Assembly: GCF_001570545.1 (NCBI RefSeq)
Contig: NZ_BBXD01000009.1
Span: 558,001-622,000 of the forward strand
Origin: Herbidospora mongoliensis
GTDB lineage: Bacteria > Actinomycetota > Actinomycetes > Streptosporangiales > Streptosporangiaceae
Reading direction: 5' to 3'
Length of the DNA stretch: 64,000 bases
Shown here one piece after another: positions 41,735 to 50,345 of this stretch. The position numbers and the translations under genes are program-made. A model generated the notes under the pieces. The model worked only from the letters and a program-made list of their open reading frames with translations, was not told the DNA's origin and did not search any database. Each line of letters begins with the position of its first letter. Within the stretch, counting starts at the first letter, position 1.

Positions 41735-42321
41735 TGGACACCGAGTTCTTCCTGCGCTGGATCGCGGCTGTCACCGACCGCGTCCGCGCCGAACGCGACC
41801 ACCTGACCGACCTCGACCGGGCCATCGGCGACGCCGACCACGGCTCGAACCTCGACCGGGGCTTCACCGCCGTCGAAGAGGCCCTGGCGGCCACCCCGCC
41901 CGCGACCCCGGCGGACGTGCTGGTCACGACGGGAACGACACTGATCCGCAAGGTGGGCGGCGCCTCCGGCCCTCTCTACGGGACGATGTTCCGCACCCTC
42001 GGCCGCTCGATCGGAGACGCGCCCGACGTCACCGCCGACGCCCTGGCCGACGCGTTCTCCGACGCCCTGGCCGCCATCGCCAAACTGGGCTCCGCCGCCG
42101 AAGGTGACAAGACGATGATCGACGCGCTGGCTCCGGCCGTACCCGCGATGAGAACGTCTTTCGACGCCGCGGCGCAGGCGGCTCTCGACGGCGCCGAGGC
42201 GACGACGAACCTGCGCGCCCGCAAGGGCCGCGCCAGCTACCTGGGCGAACGCAGCGTCGGCCACCAGGACCCGGGCGCGACCTCGATGGCCCTCATGATC
42301 GACGCGTTGCGGGCGGTGTGA
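41734..42321 (+). CDS. dhaL: Dihydroxyacetone kinase subunit DhaL (ADP-binding)
   Basis: 195 residues. The nucleotide-Mg site is 'LTDLDRAIGDADHGSNLDRGF' (Asp cluster at ~29-37). Other conserved elements are 'KVGGASGPLYGTMF', 'GSAAEGDKTMIDAL', and the C-terminal 'ARKGRASYLGERSVGHQDPGATS'. DhaL carries a tightly bound ADP that is re-phosphorylated by DhaM and donates phosphate to dihydroxyacetone on DhaK. The ATG overlaps the dhaK stop by one base. Confidence 0.93.
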   Translation: MDTEFFLRWIAAVTDRVRAERDHLTDLDRAIGDADHGSNLDRGFTAVEEALAATPPATPADVLVTTGTTLIRKVGGASGPLYGTMFRTLGRSIGDAPDVTADALADAFSDALAAIAKLGSAAEGDKTMIDALAPAVPAMRTSFDAAAQAALDGAEATTNLRARKGRASYLGERSVGHQDPGATSMALMIDALRAV

Positions 42322-42322
42322 C

Positions 42323-42703
42323 ATGGTCGGCCTGGTCCTCATCTCCCACAGCGCCCGCCTCGCCGAGGAAGCCGTGGCACTGGCCGTCGGCATCGCGGGT
42401 GACGACGCCCCGATCCACCCGGCGGGCGGCACCGACGACGGCGGCCTGGGAACCAGCATCGCGAAACTGGAGACCGCCGTGGCGGCGGTCGACCAGGGCG
42501 ACGGCGTGGTCATCCTGATGGACCTCGGCAGCGCCGTCCTCACCGCCCGCACCTTCATCGAAGATCGCACGGACGTGGTCCTGGCCGACGCCCCCTTCAT
42601 AGAAGGCGCGATATCGGCCCTGGTCACCGCCGGAACCGGCGCCGATCTGGCGGCCGTGGTCGCCGCCGCAGAGGAGGCCAGGACGATCGGCAAACTCTGC
42701 TAA
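42323..42703 (+). CDS. dhaM: PTS-type phosphocarrier DhaM (EIIA domain only)
   Basis: 126 residues, a single mannose-EIIA-like domain. The phospho-acceptor is His9 in 'LVLISHSARLAEEA'. 'AGGTDDGGLGTSIAKLETAVAAV' and 'VILMDLGSAVLTA' complete the family signature. Unlike the enterobacterial protein it lacks fused HPr and EI domains, so it needs the general PTS encoded elsewhere. One base separates it from dhaL. The TAA stop overlaps TAACCT, a candidate -10 for the next gene. Confidence 0.92.
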   Translation: MVGLVLISHSARLAEEAVALAVGIAGDDAPIHPAGGTDDGGLGTSIAKLETAVAAVDQGDGVVILMDLGSAVLTARTFIEDRTDVVLADAPFIEGAISALVTAGTGADLAAVVAAAEEARTIGKLC

Positions 42704-42714
42704 CCTCGCCGCTC

Positions 42715-43083
42715 GTGACAGAACGGGTGTACGTGGGCAACGCCAACGCCGACGCGCTGTTGGACCGCGGCTGGCTACTCGGCCACTTCCAGCCGTCGGG
42801 CGATCCCCGGCACAGCGACGAGGTCGAGATCAAGTGGGGCCTCCACCCGGCCGGCGAAAAGCGCACCGAGTGGGTCACCGGCGAGTCCCGGACCGCGATG
42901 ATCGTACTGATCAGCGGCCGTTTCCGGATGGAACTGAGAGACCAGAGCGTCGTACTGGAGAAGCAGGGCGACTACCTGGTGTGGGGACACGGCGTCGACC
43001 ACTCGTGGCACGCCGAGGAGGAGTCGGTCGTCCTGACGGTGCGATGGCCGTCGGTCCCGGGCTACCAGGCTCCGAACAGCTGA
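42715..43083 (+). CDS. Cupin-fold small protein, function unknown
   Basis: 122 residues. A cupin-like beta-barrel is suggested by 'SDEVEIKWGLHPAGEKRTEWVTGES', 'MIVLISGRFRMELRDQSVVLEKQGDYLVWGHGVDHSWHAEEESVVLTVRWPS'. The His residues in 'GHGVDHSWHA' could bind a metal, but the first cupin motif lacks its usual His pair. The GTG start has TAACCT eight bases upstream (42701-42706), so it may be transcribed separately as a leaderless mRNA. It follows dhaM by 11 bases. No specific function is recognised. Confidence 0.65.
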   Translation: MTERVYVGNANADALLDRGWLLGHFQPSGDPRHSDEVEIKWGLHPAGEKRTEWVTGESRTAMIVLISGRFRMELRDQSVVLEKQGDYLVWGHGVDHSWHAEEESVVLTVRWPSVPGYQAPNS

Positions 43084-43195
43084 TCATCACTCAAGGTAAT
43101 CGGAAACTTCAGGTTTCCCGATATTCCCCGCTGCCAACCGGTGTCACTCTCGGTGCGTCATTAGTCATGTTTCGCTACCAACCCCGGAGCCTCAC

Positions 43196-43558
43196 ATGAC
43201 GACCCCCTCCCCCGACGAGCCCTACCGGCAGCATCTCCCCGCCTGGCAGGGCCCACCGCCGCCGCCGGTCCACCCGCCGCAGATCAACTTCCACATGCCC
43301 CCGACCTCGGGCAGCGCCACCGCTTCGCTGGTCTTCGGAATCCTCGGCATTCTGGGCGGCTGGTGTGTTTTCGGGATTCCCTGCCTCCTCGCAGTGATCT
43401 TCGGCCACATCGGGCTGGCCCAGACGTCGGGCGGGCAGAGAGGAGGCCGCGGCCTGGCGGTCGCCGGGCTGATCCTCGGCTACCTCTTCGTCATCCCGGC
43501 CGTGGTGATCACATTTATCTTCTTCGGCATCGGAATCGCCAACACTCCCGAACAGTGA
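43196..43558 (+). CDS. DUF4190-type small membrane protein
   Basis: 120 residues. A Pro-rich cytoplasmic head ('PPPPPVHPPQINFHMPP') is followed by two membrane helices. The first is 'ASLVFGILGILGGWCVFGIPCLLAVIFGHI' and the second 'GLAVAGLILGYLFVIPAVVITFIFFGIG', linked by 'GLAQTSGGQRGGRG'. This is the DUF4190 pattern, common in actinobacteria; the function is unknown. CCGGAG lies upstream of the ATG. The preceding 112-base gap holds no other recognisable feature. Confidence 0.75.
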   Translation: MTTPSPDEPYRQHLPAWQGPPPPPVHPPQINFHMPPTSGSATASLVFGILGILGGWCVFGIPCLLAVIFGHIGLAQTSGGQRGGRGLAVAGLILGYLFVIPAVVITFIFFGIGIANTPEQ

Positions 43559-43570
43559 CGAGGCTCCCGG

Positions 43571-43870
43571 CTATCGGCTTGGCGGTCGTCCCGTGACGGT
43601 GAGGGCGACCGTTCGGCCGTCGGGGTCGGTCAGGGTGTGCCGTCCGGGCTCAACACCGGAGCCAGGAGGGAGGGTAAGCCCTATGCGGAGTCGCCCCGTC
43701 GGGGGTTTTTCACCCGCCGGGTAGAGCTCGAAAACGACGGACCCGAGCGTGGTGGAGAAGTGCTCGGGCCCGGAGCCGTGCTGTTCCTTCTGGAAGGTCA
43801 GGCCGAGGCCGGAGTAGAAGGCGTGACAGGCGTCGAGCCGGTCGGTGTAGAGGACGATCAGGTCGAGCAC
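43571..43870 (-). CDS. VOC (glyoxalase-fold) family protein
   Basis: 99 residues. The start 'MLDLIVLYTDRLDACHAFYSGLGLTFQKEQHG' is typical of glyoxalase/bleomycin-resistance-fold proteins, with strand-helix-strand 'HFSTTLGSVVFELYP' and C-terminal 'TLTDPDGRTVALT'. It is somewhat short for the family. The ligand is unknown. The GTG start overlaps the stop codon of the Smr-domain gene by one base (TAGTG), so both are in one minus-strand operon. Confidence 0.75.
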   Translation of the reverse strand: MLDLIVLYTDRLDACHAFYSGLGLTFQKEQHGSGPEHFSTTLGSVVFELYPAGEKPPTGRLRIGLTLPPGSGVEPGRHTLTDPDGRTVALTVTGRPPSR

Positions 43871-44124
43871 TACTTGTGCCGGAAGTACACGAACAGCCGC
43901 CCGTGGTTCTTCGCGTCCTTGTCGATCCGGTGATAGAGCGCCTTGATCTCCTTCTGGTCCAGGAACCTCAGCACCTTCTTCTTCAGCTGTCCCGACCCCT
44001 TGCCCGGGATGATCTCGACCTCGGTCGCCTTCTTGTCGATGGCTTCCTGGATGATCTCCCGCAACGCCCGGTCGATCTGGCCGCCCTTGTTGAAGATGTC
44101 ATGCAGGTCAAGCTTCAGCTTCAT
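43870..44124 (-). CDS. Smr-domain protein
   Basis: 84 residues, a stand-alone small MutS-related domain. It has the starting 'LKLDLHDIFNKGG' (LDLHG-like), 'ALREIIQEAIDKKATEVEIIPGKGSGQLKKKVLRFL', where the GKGxG loop is the active-site turn, and a C-terminal 'YHRIDKDAKNHGRLFVYF'. Smr domains nick nucleic acids; single-domain proteins are linked to RNA cleavage or recombination control. The ATG at 44124 fits the family start. The 212 bases upstream, between this gene and the subtilase, contain no recognised element. Confidence 0.8.
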   Translation of the reverse strand: MKLKLDLHDIFNKGGQIDRALREIIQEAIDKKATEVEIIPGKGSGQLKKKVLRFLDQKEIKALYHRIDKDAKNHGRLFVYFRHK

Positions 44125-44336
44125 GGTCAGGAGTCTAAGTGAGCGGCCACATCTGGACACTGGGCGGCGCAAACCCCTCTGTTTAGACCCCGGGGCAGGT
44201 TCGACCGTTCCAAAATAGTCACGGTACGAATCGATTCCGTCGCTCGGAGACACCACGTCAAGGTCGGCCGCCGCATGTCCCGACGCCGGCCGGCCTCCGG
44301 CGCGGGCGGAATCACGCAGCCCCTATGGGAGGTTAC

Positions 44337-47300
44337 GTGTCAAAGAAGTCACGGTCAGCCGCCGCAGCCGCCGGGTTATGCCTGGTGGTCTCGGTGTCAC
44401 CCCCAGCGAGCGCGAGCCCGGCGCCCCCGGAGAAGTTCACTGCCACGCCGCTGACCAACCCCGAGAGGGTCACCGGCGCGAAATCGGTGACGGGTCAGCT
44501 CGCGAGGAGCGACCAGGCGCTCATCAAGTCGAGGTCGGCCGCTCCGGTCAACGTCGTGGTCAAGCTCGACTACGACGCGCTCGCCGCCTACGAGGGCGGG
44601 GTCGACGGGCTCGCGGGCACGTCGCCGTCGGTCACCGGCAAGGCCCTCGACCTGCGCAGCACGGCGGCCAGGAACTATGTCAGGCACATCGAGGGCATCG
44701 AGAACACCTTCCTCACCGAGCTGCCCAAGCGGGTGGGCGGGGCGAAGGTCGGCCAGCGGCTGCGGACCGTCTACGGCGGGCTCGCGCTGACCGTCCCGGC
44801 CAACAAGGCCGCCGAGCTGTTGAAGATCAAGGGGGTGGCGGCCGTCCAGGAGGACAAGGTGGCGCAGCCGCTGTCCGACTCCAGCCCGGCCTTCATCGGG
44901 GCGCCGACGGTCTACTCGAAGCTGGGCGGGGCGCCGAGCTCCGGGAAGGGTGTCATCGTCGGCATCCTCGACTCGGGCGCGTGGCCGGAGCATCCGCAGT
45001 TCGGCGGCGCGAGCCTGCCCGAGCCCCCGGCCAAGGCCGACGGCACGGCGCGGACCTGTGACTTCGGGGACAACCCGCTCACTCCGGCCGCCGACGTGTT
45101 CGCGTGCAACAACAAGCTGATCTCGGGGCAGCCGTTCCTCGACACCTACAACGCCGTCGTGGGCGGCGAGGTCTACCCCGACAGCGCGCGTGACTCCAAC
45201 GGGCACGGCACGCACACCTCGACTACCTCGGCCGGTGGGCCGGTGGCGGACGCGAACCCGCTGGGCATCTCGCGGGGGCCCATCCACGGCGTCGCACCGG
45301 CCGCGCACGTGGCGGTCTACAAGGTGTGCGGCAACGGAGGGTGCTACCAGTCCGACTCGGCTCAGGCGGTCGCGCAGGCCATCCTCGACGGGGTCCGGGT
45401 GATCAACTTCTCGATCGGGGGTGGCGCCGATCCGTACAGCGACCCGGTCGAACTGGCCTTTCTCGACGCCTATGCCGCGGGGGTGTTCGTGGCGGCCTCG
45501 GCCGGCAACTCCGGGCCCGGGGCGGCGACCGCCGAGCACCTGAGCCCGTGGGTGACCACGGTGGCCGCCTCGACGCAGTCGCGGACGTTCCAGTCGACGA
45601 TCTCGCTGTCGGGCGGGGCCACCGTCAAGGGGGCCACGGTGACCGACGGGGTCAGCCCGGCGCGCGCGGTGGTGCCTGCGTCGGCGCCACCGTACAGTGA
45701 CGCGCTCTGTCTGAGCACGCCGCCCGCGGGGCTGTTCGCCGGGAAGATCGTGGCCTGCCAGCGCGGGCCGAACCGGGTGTTGAAGGGATTCCAGGTCAAG
45801 CAGGGCGGCGCGGCCGGGATGATCCTCTACAACGCCGAGTCGCTCGACGTGATGACCGACAACCACTGGTTGCCGACCGTGCACATCGACAAGCCCGCCA
45901 CCGACCAGTTCCTCGCGTGGAAGACGGCCAACCCGGCCGGCACGGCCTCGTTCACCCGGGGCGCGAAGACCACGTGGCAGGGTGACGTGATCACCACGTT
46001 CTCCTCGCGCGGGCCGGGCGGCGACTTCCTCAAGCCCGATGTGACCGCGCCGGGGTTGCACATCCTCGCCGGTACGACCCCGACTCCCGAGTCCCCCCTC
46101 GAAGGGCCTCCCGGGAACCTCTACATGTCCATCGCGGGCACCTCGATGTCGTCGCCCCACGTCGCGGGCGCAGCGGCGCTGCTGTTCGCGCTGCACCCGA
46201 CGTGGACGCCCGGCCAGGTCAAGACCGCGCTCGAGACGACGGCCAAGACCAGCGTCAGCAAGCAGAACGGCACCACCCCGGCCGACGCGTTCGACATGGG
46301 CGGCGGCCGCATCGACCTGACCAAGGCGGGCGACACCGCCCTCACGCTGGAGGAGTCGGCGGAGAACTTCGCCGCCTCGTCGGCCGATCCGCTGAACCGC
46401 ATCGACCTGAACCTGCCGTCGGTGAACGCCCCCACGATGCCGGGCGTGATCACCGCCAAGCGGACGTTCAAGAACGCGACCGACAAGAACCTCACCTACA
46501 CGGCGACCGGCAAGACCGTGGCCGGCGCGACCATCGTCGTCGTCCCGCCGCTGTTCACCGTCAAGCCGGGCAAGACGCAGAGCGTGCAGATCGTGATCGC
46601 GGCGCCCGACCTGCCCGACGGGCAGTACTTCGGCCAGGTCGACCTGAAGCAGGTCGGCGGCACCAGGCAGCAGCACCTGCCGGTGGCGTTCGTGCGGGGC
46701 GAGGGCGCGGTTCCGGTCGAGCAGGCCTGCGCACCGGCCTCGATCCCCCGCGACACCGGGGAGTCGACCTGCACGGTGACCGTGCGGAACGACACCCTGC
46801 AGGACACCGAGGTCACCGCGCTGAGCACGCTCAACGCGCGACTGCGGCTCAACTCGGTCACCGGCGCCACCAAGGTCGGCAGCCAGATCGCGACCACCAA
46901 GAAGACGCTGGCGGGCCGCGAGCCCGACGCCCCGGCCATCGCCCCCGGGGAACTGTTCGGCTACATCCCGCTCGACACGTTCGGCGTCGCCCCGGCCCCG
47001 ATCGGCGACGAGGAGGCGCTGAACTTCAACGTGCCGGACTACCGCTTCGCCGGCCAGACGTTCGACCGCCTGGGCATCACGTCCAACGGCTACCTGGTCG
47101 CGGGCGGCACCGACGGGTCGCAGGACATCAACTTCCTGCCCCAGGACGTGCCCGACGCCGACCGGCCGAACGCGGTGCTGGCGCCGTTCTGGACCGACCT
47201 CGACGGCACCGGCGCGCCGGGCGTCTTCGCGACGACGCTGACCGACGGCGTGGCCACGTGGATCGTCGTCGAGTGGCGGGTCAACCTCTTCGGCACCAGT

Positions 47301-47633
47301 GACCTGAAGACGTTCCAGGCCTGGATCGGGGTCAACGGCAGCGAGGACATCACGTTCACCTACCCCTCGCCGATCGCCTACCCGGGCGACGCCTACGGGC
47401 TGACGATCGGCGCGGAGAACACCGACGGCACCCGGGGCGGCCGGATCGCGGCCGGTTCCGGTGCCACCTCCGACTACCGGGTCACCAGCACGCCGGGCGC
47501 GCCCGGTGAGTCGCTGAGCTACACCCTGAAGGTCAAGGGCGTGTCGGCGGGTGAGGGCACGGTCACGACGGCGACCTCCTCCGAGCAGGTGAAGGGCATC
47601 ACCGTCGAGGTCGACAAGATCACCGTCCAGTAG
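44337..47633 (+). CDS. Secreted subtilisin-like (S8) serine peptidase with PA domain
   Basis: About 1098 residues. A signal peptide (~1-27, 'PPASAS') is followed by an I9-like propeptide (~60-175). The S8 catalytic domain carries a full triad: Asp212 in 'VGILDSGAWPEH', His290 in 'DSNGHGTHTSTT' and Ser603 in 'IAGTSMSSPHVAG'. A PA insertion (~445-545, 'GKIVACQRGPNRVLKGFQVKQGGAAGMILYN') lies between His and Ser. C-terminal Fn3-like and nidogen-like beta modules reach the end. This is the layout of actinomycete S8 proteases resembling plant subtilases. GGGAGG four bases before the GTG at 44337 decides that start over the ATG at 44325. A strong terminator follows. Confidence 0.9.
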   Translation: MSKKSRSAAAAAGLCLVVSVSPPASASPAPPEKFTATPLTNPERVTGAKSVTGQLARSDQALIKSRSAAPVNVVVKLDYDALAAYEGGVDGLAGTSPSVTGKALDLRSTAARNYVRHIEGIENTFLTELPKRVGGAKVGQRLRTVYGGLALTVPANKAAELLKIKGVAAVQEDKVAQPLSDSSPAFIGAPTVYSKLGGAPSSGKGVIVGILDSGAWPEHPQFGGASLPEPPAKADGTARTCDFGDNPLTPAADVFACNNKLISGQPFLDTYNAVVGGEVYPDSARDSNGHGTHTSTTSAGGPVADANPLGISRGPIHGVAPAAHVAVYKVCGNGGCYQSDSAQAVAQAILDGVRVINFSIGGGADPYSDPVELAFLDAYAAGVFVAASAGNSGPGAATAEHLSPWVTTVAASTQSRTFQSTISLSGGATVKGATVTDGVSPARAVVPASAPPYSDALCLSTPPAGLFAGKIVACQRGPNRVLKGFQVKQGGAAGMILYNAESLDVMTDNHWLPTVHIDKPATDQFLAWKTANPAGTASFTRGAKTTWQGDVITTFSSRGPGGDFLKPDVTAPGLHILAGTTPTPESPLEGPPGNLYMSIAGTSMSSPHVAGAAALLFALHPTWTPGQVKTALETTAKTSVSKQNGTTPADAFDMGGGRIDLTKAGDTALTLEESAENFAASSADPLNRIDLNLPSVNAPTMPGVITAKRTFKNATDKNLTYTATGKTVAGATIVVVPPLFTVKPGKTQSVQIVIAAPDLPDGQYFGQVDLKQVGGTRQQHLPVAFVRGEGAVPVEQACAPASIPRDTGESTCTVTVRNDTLQDTEVTALSTLNARLRLNSVTGATKVGSQIATTKKTLAGREPDAPAIAPGELFGYIPLDTFGVAPAPIGDEEALNFNVPDYRFAGQTFDRLGITSNGYLVAGGTDGSQDINFLPQDVPDADRPNAVLAPFWTDLDGTGAPGVFATTLTDGVATWIVVEWRVNLFGTSDLKTFQAWIGVNGSEDITFTYPSPIAYPGDAYGLTIGAENTDGTRGGRIAAGSGATSDYRVTSTPGAPGESLSYTLKVKGVSAGEGTVTTATSSEQVKGITVEVDKITVQ

Positions 47634-47635
47634 CA

Positions 47636-47671
47636 ATGAGAGCCCGGCGGTTCCCACCGCCGGGCTCTCAT
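47636..47671. terminator. Bidirectional hairpin terminator
   Basis: A perfect 16-base stem (47636-47651 with 47656-47671) and a TCCC loop begin two bases after the subtilase stop. It ends 14 bases before the end of the convergent CBS gene, so it can serve both transcripts. Confidence 0.88.
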
Positions 47672-47685
47672 CCCAAAGAAAACGG

Positions 47686-48114
47686 TCAGCCGTGTAGATA
47701 GCCGACGAGGTGGGCGCGTTCGGTCTCCAGTTCCTCGATCGCGCTCTTGACGACGTCGCCGATGCTGACGATGCCGACGAGGCGACCGTCCTGGACGACC
47801 GGGACGTGCCGGAATCGGTGGACGGTCATGGTCTTGCGTAGATCTTCCACGTTCTCGTCAGGTCCACAGGTGCGGACCTCGGCCGTCATGATGCTGGAAA
47901 CGGGCTCGCCGAGCACCGCTCCACCGCGTTGCTGCAGGTGTCGCACGATGTCCCGCTCCGACACGATGCCGGAGATCGTGTGGCCGTCGGCCGACACCAC
48001 CACGGCGCCGATGTTGTGCTCGGCCAGCAGGCTGAGCAGCTCGGTCACTGTGGCATCCGGCGGAACGGTCACCACGCGGGCGCCCTTTCCCTGCACGATC
48101 GTCCCGATGAGCAA
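47686..48114 (-). CDS. CBS-domain protein
   Basis: About 142 residues, two CBS motifs. CBS1 (~10-65) is 'ATVTELLSLLAEHNIGAVVVSADGHTISGIVSERDIVRHL' and CBS2 (~78-130) is 'NVEDLRKTMTVHRFRHVPVVQDGRLVGIVSIGDVVKSAI'. Paired CBS domains (Bateman module) bind adenosyl ligands such as AMP or NADH and sense energy state. Similar stand-alone proteins occur in mycobacteria under hypoxic control. The start TTG at 48114 is chosen from AAGGGTGG six bases upstream and from the family N-terminus. Confidence 0.82.
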   Translation of the reverse strand: MLIGTIVQGKGARVVTVPPDATVTELLSLLAEHNIGAVVVSADGHTISGIVSERDIVRHLQQRGGAVLGEPVSSIMTAEVRTCGPDENVEDLRKTMTVHRFRHVPVVQDGRLVGIVSIGDVVKSAIEELETERAHLVGYLHG

Positions 48115-48196
48115 TCGACACCACCCTTCTGGCTTGTCTCCCCAGGCAACCGCCCGTGACGACGCTGCGTCAAGGGGAGGGAGGGGTTCCGGCCAA

Positions 48197-48247
48197 GGAA
48201 TTTCACATTCGCCGAAATTCCTCTTAATGTGCCGGTGACATGTGAAA
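48197..48247. promoter_or_regulatory. Nested inverted repeats in the CBS-pepP intergenic region
   Basis: GGAATTTC (48197-48204) pairs with GAAATTCC (48214-48221). An overlapping pair TTTCACAT (48201-48208) and ATGTGAAA (48240-48247) ends 14 bases before the pepP ATG. The region is AT-rich for this genome. It may hold operators for one or both divergent genes. Confidence 0.4.
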
Positions 48248-48261
48248 TACCATGCGACCTC

Positions 48262-49587
48262 ATGACGACCGAGAACACCGGTTCCCATGACCTCCCGATC
48301 ACGCCGGAGCTGGCCGCGTTCATGACGACGGGCTGGGCCGACACACATCGCGATGATCTGCCCCAGTTGCCCGTGGCGGCGTACACACGGAAGAGAAGGG
48401 CCCGGCTGGCCCAGCGGTTCCCCGGTGAGCGGCTGGTGATCCCGGCCGGCGACCTGAAGGTCCGCAGCAACGACAGCGACTACCGGTTCCGGGCGCACAG
48501 CGCGTACACCTATCTGACCGGCGCGCAGGAGCCCGGCGACGTGCTCGTGATCGAGCCGTCCGGCGAGGCGGTCCTCTACCTGCGGCCCCGCTCGCCGAGG
48601 TCGGCGGGCGAGGAGTTCTACCGCGACCGGCGGTTCGGCGAGTTCTGGGTGGGCCGCCGTCCTGATCTGGGAGAGGCCGGTTCTCTGTACGACCTGGACA
48701 CCGCCCACATCGACGACTTCCGGCCGGGCGGGCGGACCCTGGAGCAGGACACCGAACTGACCACGTTCCTGTCCGAAATGCGGTTGATCAAGGACGACCA
48801 CGAGATCGCCGAACTCCAGCACGCCGTCGACGCGACCGCGCGCGGCTTCGAGGACGTCGTCCGCGCCCTCCCCCAGGCGCTCGAACACCCCAGGGGTGAA
48901 CGCTACGTCGAGGGGATCTTCGGCCTGCGGTCCCGCCTGGAGGGCAACGCGACCGGATACGACTCGATCGTGGCCTCCGGCGCGCACGCCTGCGTGCTCC
49001 ACTGGATCCGCAACGACGGCCCGCTGAACCCCGCCGACCTGCTGCTTCTCGACGCGGGCGTGGAGAGCGACGGCCTCTACACCGCCGACGTCACCCGCAC
49101 CTTCCCGCTCTCGGGCGGGTTCTCACCGATCCAGCGCCAGGTCTACGACCTCGTGTACGAGGCCCAGAACGCCGCCATCGCGACACTGCGGCCGGGGGCC
49201 CGCTTCCGCGACTTCCACCAGGCCGCGATGCGCGTCATCGCCGACGGCCTGGCCGGCTGGGGCCTCAAGTCCGACTTCGACACCGGCCTCTACCGCCGTT
49301 ACACGTTGTGCAGCAGCGGCCACATGCTCGGCCTCGACGTCCACGACTGCGCCAAGGCCCGCGCCGGGTCCTACCTCGACGGCGTGCTCGAAGAGGGCAT
49401 GGTGCTGACCGTCGAACCCGGTCTCTACCTGCAGCCCGACGACCTCACGCTGCCCCCGGAGCTGCGCGGCATCGGCGTGCGGATCGAAGACGACCTGGTG
49501 ATCACCGCCGACGGCGCCCGCCTGATGTCCGGCGCGCTCCCCCGTTCGTCGGTGGAGATCGAGGCGTGGCTGGCGCGGCTTCAGTAG
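48262..49587 (+). CDS. pepP: Xaa-Pro aminopeptidase (M24B, AMP/PepP family)
   Basis: 441 residues. The N-terminal AMP_N domain is 'VIPAGDLKVRSNDSDYRFRAHSAYTYLTGAQEPGDVLVI'. The pita-bread catalytic domain carries the dinuclear metal ligands: Asp in 'LLLLDAGVESDGLYTADVTRTFP' (two Asp), His in 'SSGHMLGLDVHD', Glu in 'LTVEPGLYL' and Glu in 'GVRIEDDLVI'. It removes N-terminal residues preceding proline. The ATG at 48262 fits the family. The last seven bases overlap the convergent L,D-transpeptidase gene. Confidence 0.9.
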   Translation: MTTENTGSHDLPITPELAAFMTTGWADTHRDDLPQLPVAAYTRKRRARLAQRFPGERLVIPAGDLKVRSNDSDYRFRAHSAYTYLTGAQEPGDVLVIEPSGEAVLYLRPRSPRSAGEEFYRDRRFGEFWVGRRPDLGEAGSLYDLDTAHIDDFRPGGRTLEQDTELTTFLSEMRLIKDDHEIAELQHAVDATARGFEDVVRALPQALEHPRGERYVEGIFGLRSRLEGNATGYDSIVASGAHACVLHWIRNDGPLNPADLLLLDAGVESDGLYTADVTRTFPLSGGFSPIQRQVYDLVYEAQNAAIATLRPGARFRDFHQAAMRVIADGLAGWGLKSDFDTGLYRRYTLCSSGHMLGLDVHDCAKARAGSYLDGVLEEGMVLTVEPGLYLQPDDLTLPPELRGIGVRIEDDLVITADGARLMSGALPRSSVEIEAWLARLQ

Positions 49588-50291
49588 ACCCAGACCCTCC
49601 CGCCCACCGGCAGGCTGTTGCTCTTCCACAGCCAGTTCATGGCCTCGTACGACACCCGCACGCACCCGTGCGAGGCCGGCCGCGGCGGGACGTACACCGA
49701 CCCGTGGATGGCGTAGCCGCCATGGAAGTACTTGGGCCGGTAGAGCTCGCCCAGCGGCGACTTGTCCAGCTTGTTCACCTGGCGCTGGACGGTGAACACC
49801 CCCCGGGGCGTGGTGGCGATCTTGCCTCCGCCGTACGGCTTGCCGTTGCCGCTGGAGGTGTTGAAGACCTTGACCACCTTGCCGCCCTTGACGACCATCA
49901 GCAGCTGCCGCCGGATGTCGACCTCGACGAGGTTCCCGCTCGTGCTGCGGGCGGCGGGCGCCCAGCCCCTGCGGATCTTCCGGGCCACCTCCTCGTTCCA
50001 GCGGGCGTTCGTCTTGAGCCCGTTGACCTTCTGGACGGCGAAGATCGCCTGCGCCATGTCGGGCCCGTAGTAGCCGTTCCACGGCCCGGTGAAGTACCCC
50101 AGAGCGGACAGATCCTTCTGGAGCCGCCGGTTCGCGGAGCTCGTCGTCCCCGGCTTGGGGATCTCCTCGCGGTAACGCTGCGTGATGTCCGGCGATGCCG
50201 CGTCGGCGTGCGCCTCGATGGTGAACGCCGCCCCCGCCGAGGTTCCCACCAGTGCTCCGACCAGCACACTCAGACATTTCGACCGGCTCAT
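49581..50291 (-). CDS. L,D-transpeptidase (YkuD) with peptidoglycan-binding domain
   Basis: 236 residues. A signal peptide (~1-30, 'FTIEAHADA') and a PG_binding_1-like domain (~45-105, 'LQKDLSALGYFTGPWNGYYGPDMAQAIFAVQKVNGL') precede the YkuD catalytic domain. The active site is 'IHGSVYVPPRPASHGCVRVSYEAM' with the conserved His and nucleophilic Cys of HGCVR. Such enzymes make 3-3 cross-links in peptidoglycan or attach proteins to it. The ATG at 50291 is divergent from the PPTase gene, 54 bases away. Confidence 0.9.
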   Translation of the reverse strand: MSRSKCLSVLVGALVGTSAGAAFTIEAHADAASPDITQRYREEIPKPGTTSSANRRLQKDLSALGYFTGPWNGYYGPDMAQAIFAVQKVNGLKTNARWNEEVARKIRRGWAPAARSTSGNLVEVDIRRQLLMVVKGGKVVKVFNTSSGNGKPYGGGKIATTPRGVFTVQRQVNKLDKSPLGELYRPKYFHGGYAIHGSVYVPPRPASHGCVRVSYEAMNWLWKSNSLPVGGRVWVY

Positions 50292-50345
50292 TGCTTACCC
50301 CCCGTAGTTCACTTGATCGACATATACCTCCAATACGCTGAGGTG

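Noticed and set aside
44125-44336. Possible riboswitch before the subtilase gene
   Set aside because: The 212 bases contain GC hairpins but no consensus core of any riboswitch class that I recognise.
44397-47657. Minus-strand 1086-codon open frame opposite the subtilase
   Set aside because: The plus strand holds a full S8 triad and ribosome-binding site; the antisense frame shows no domain.
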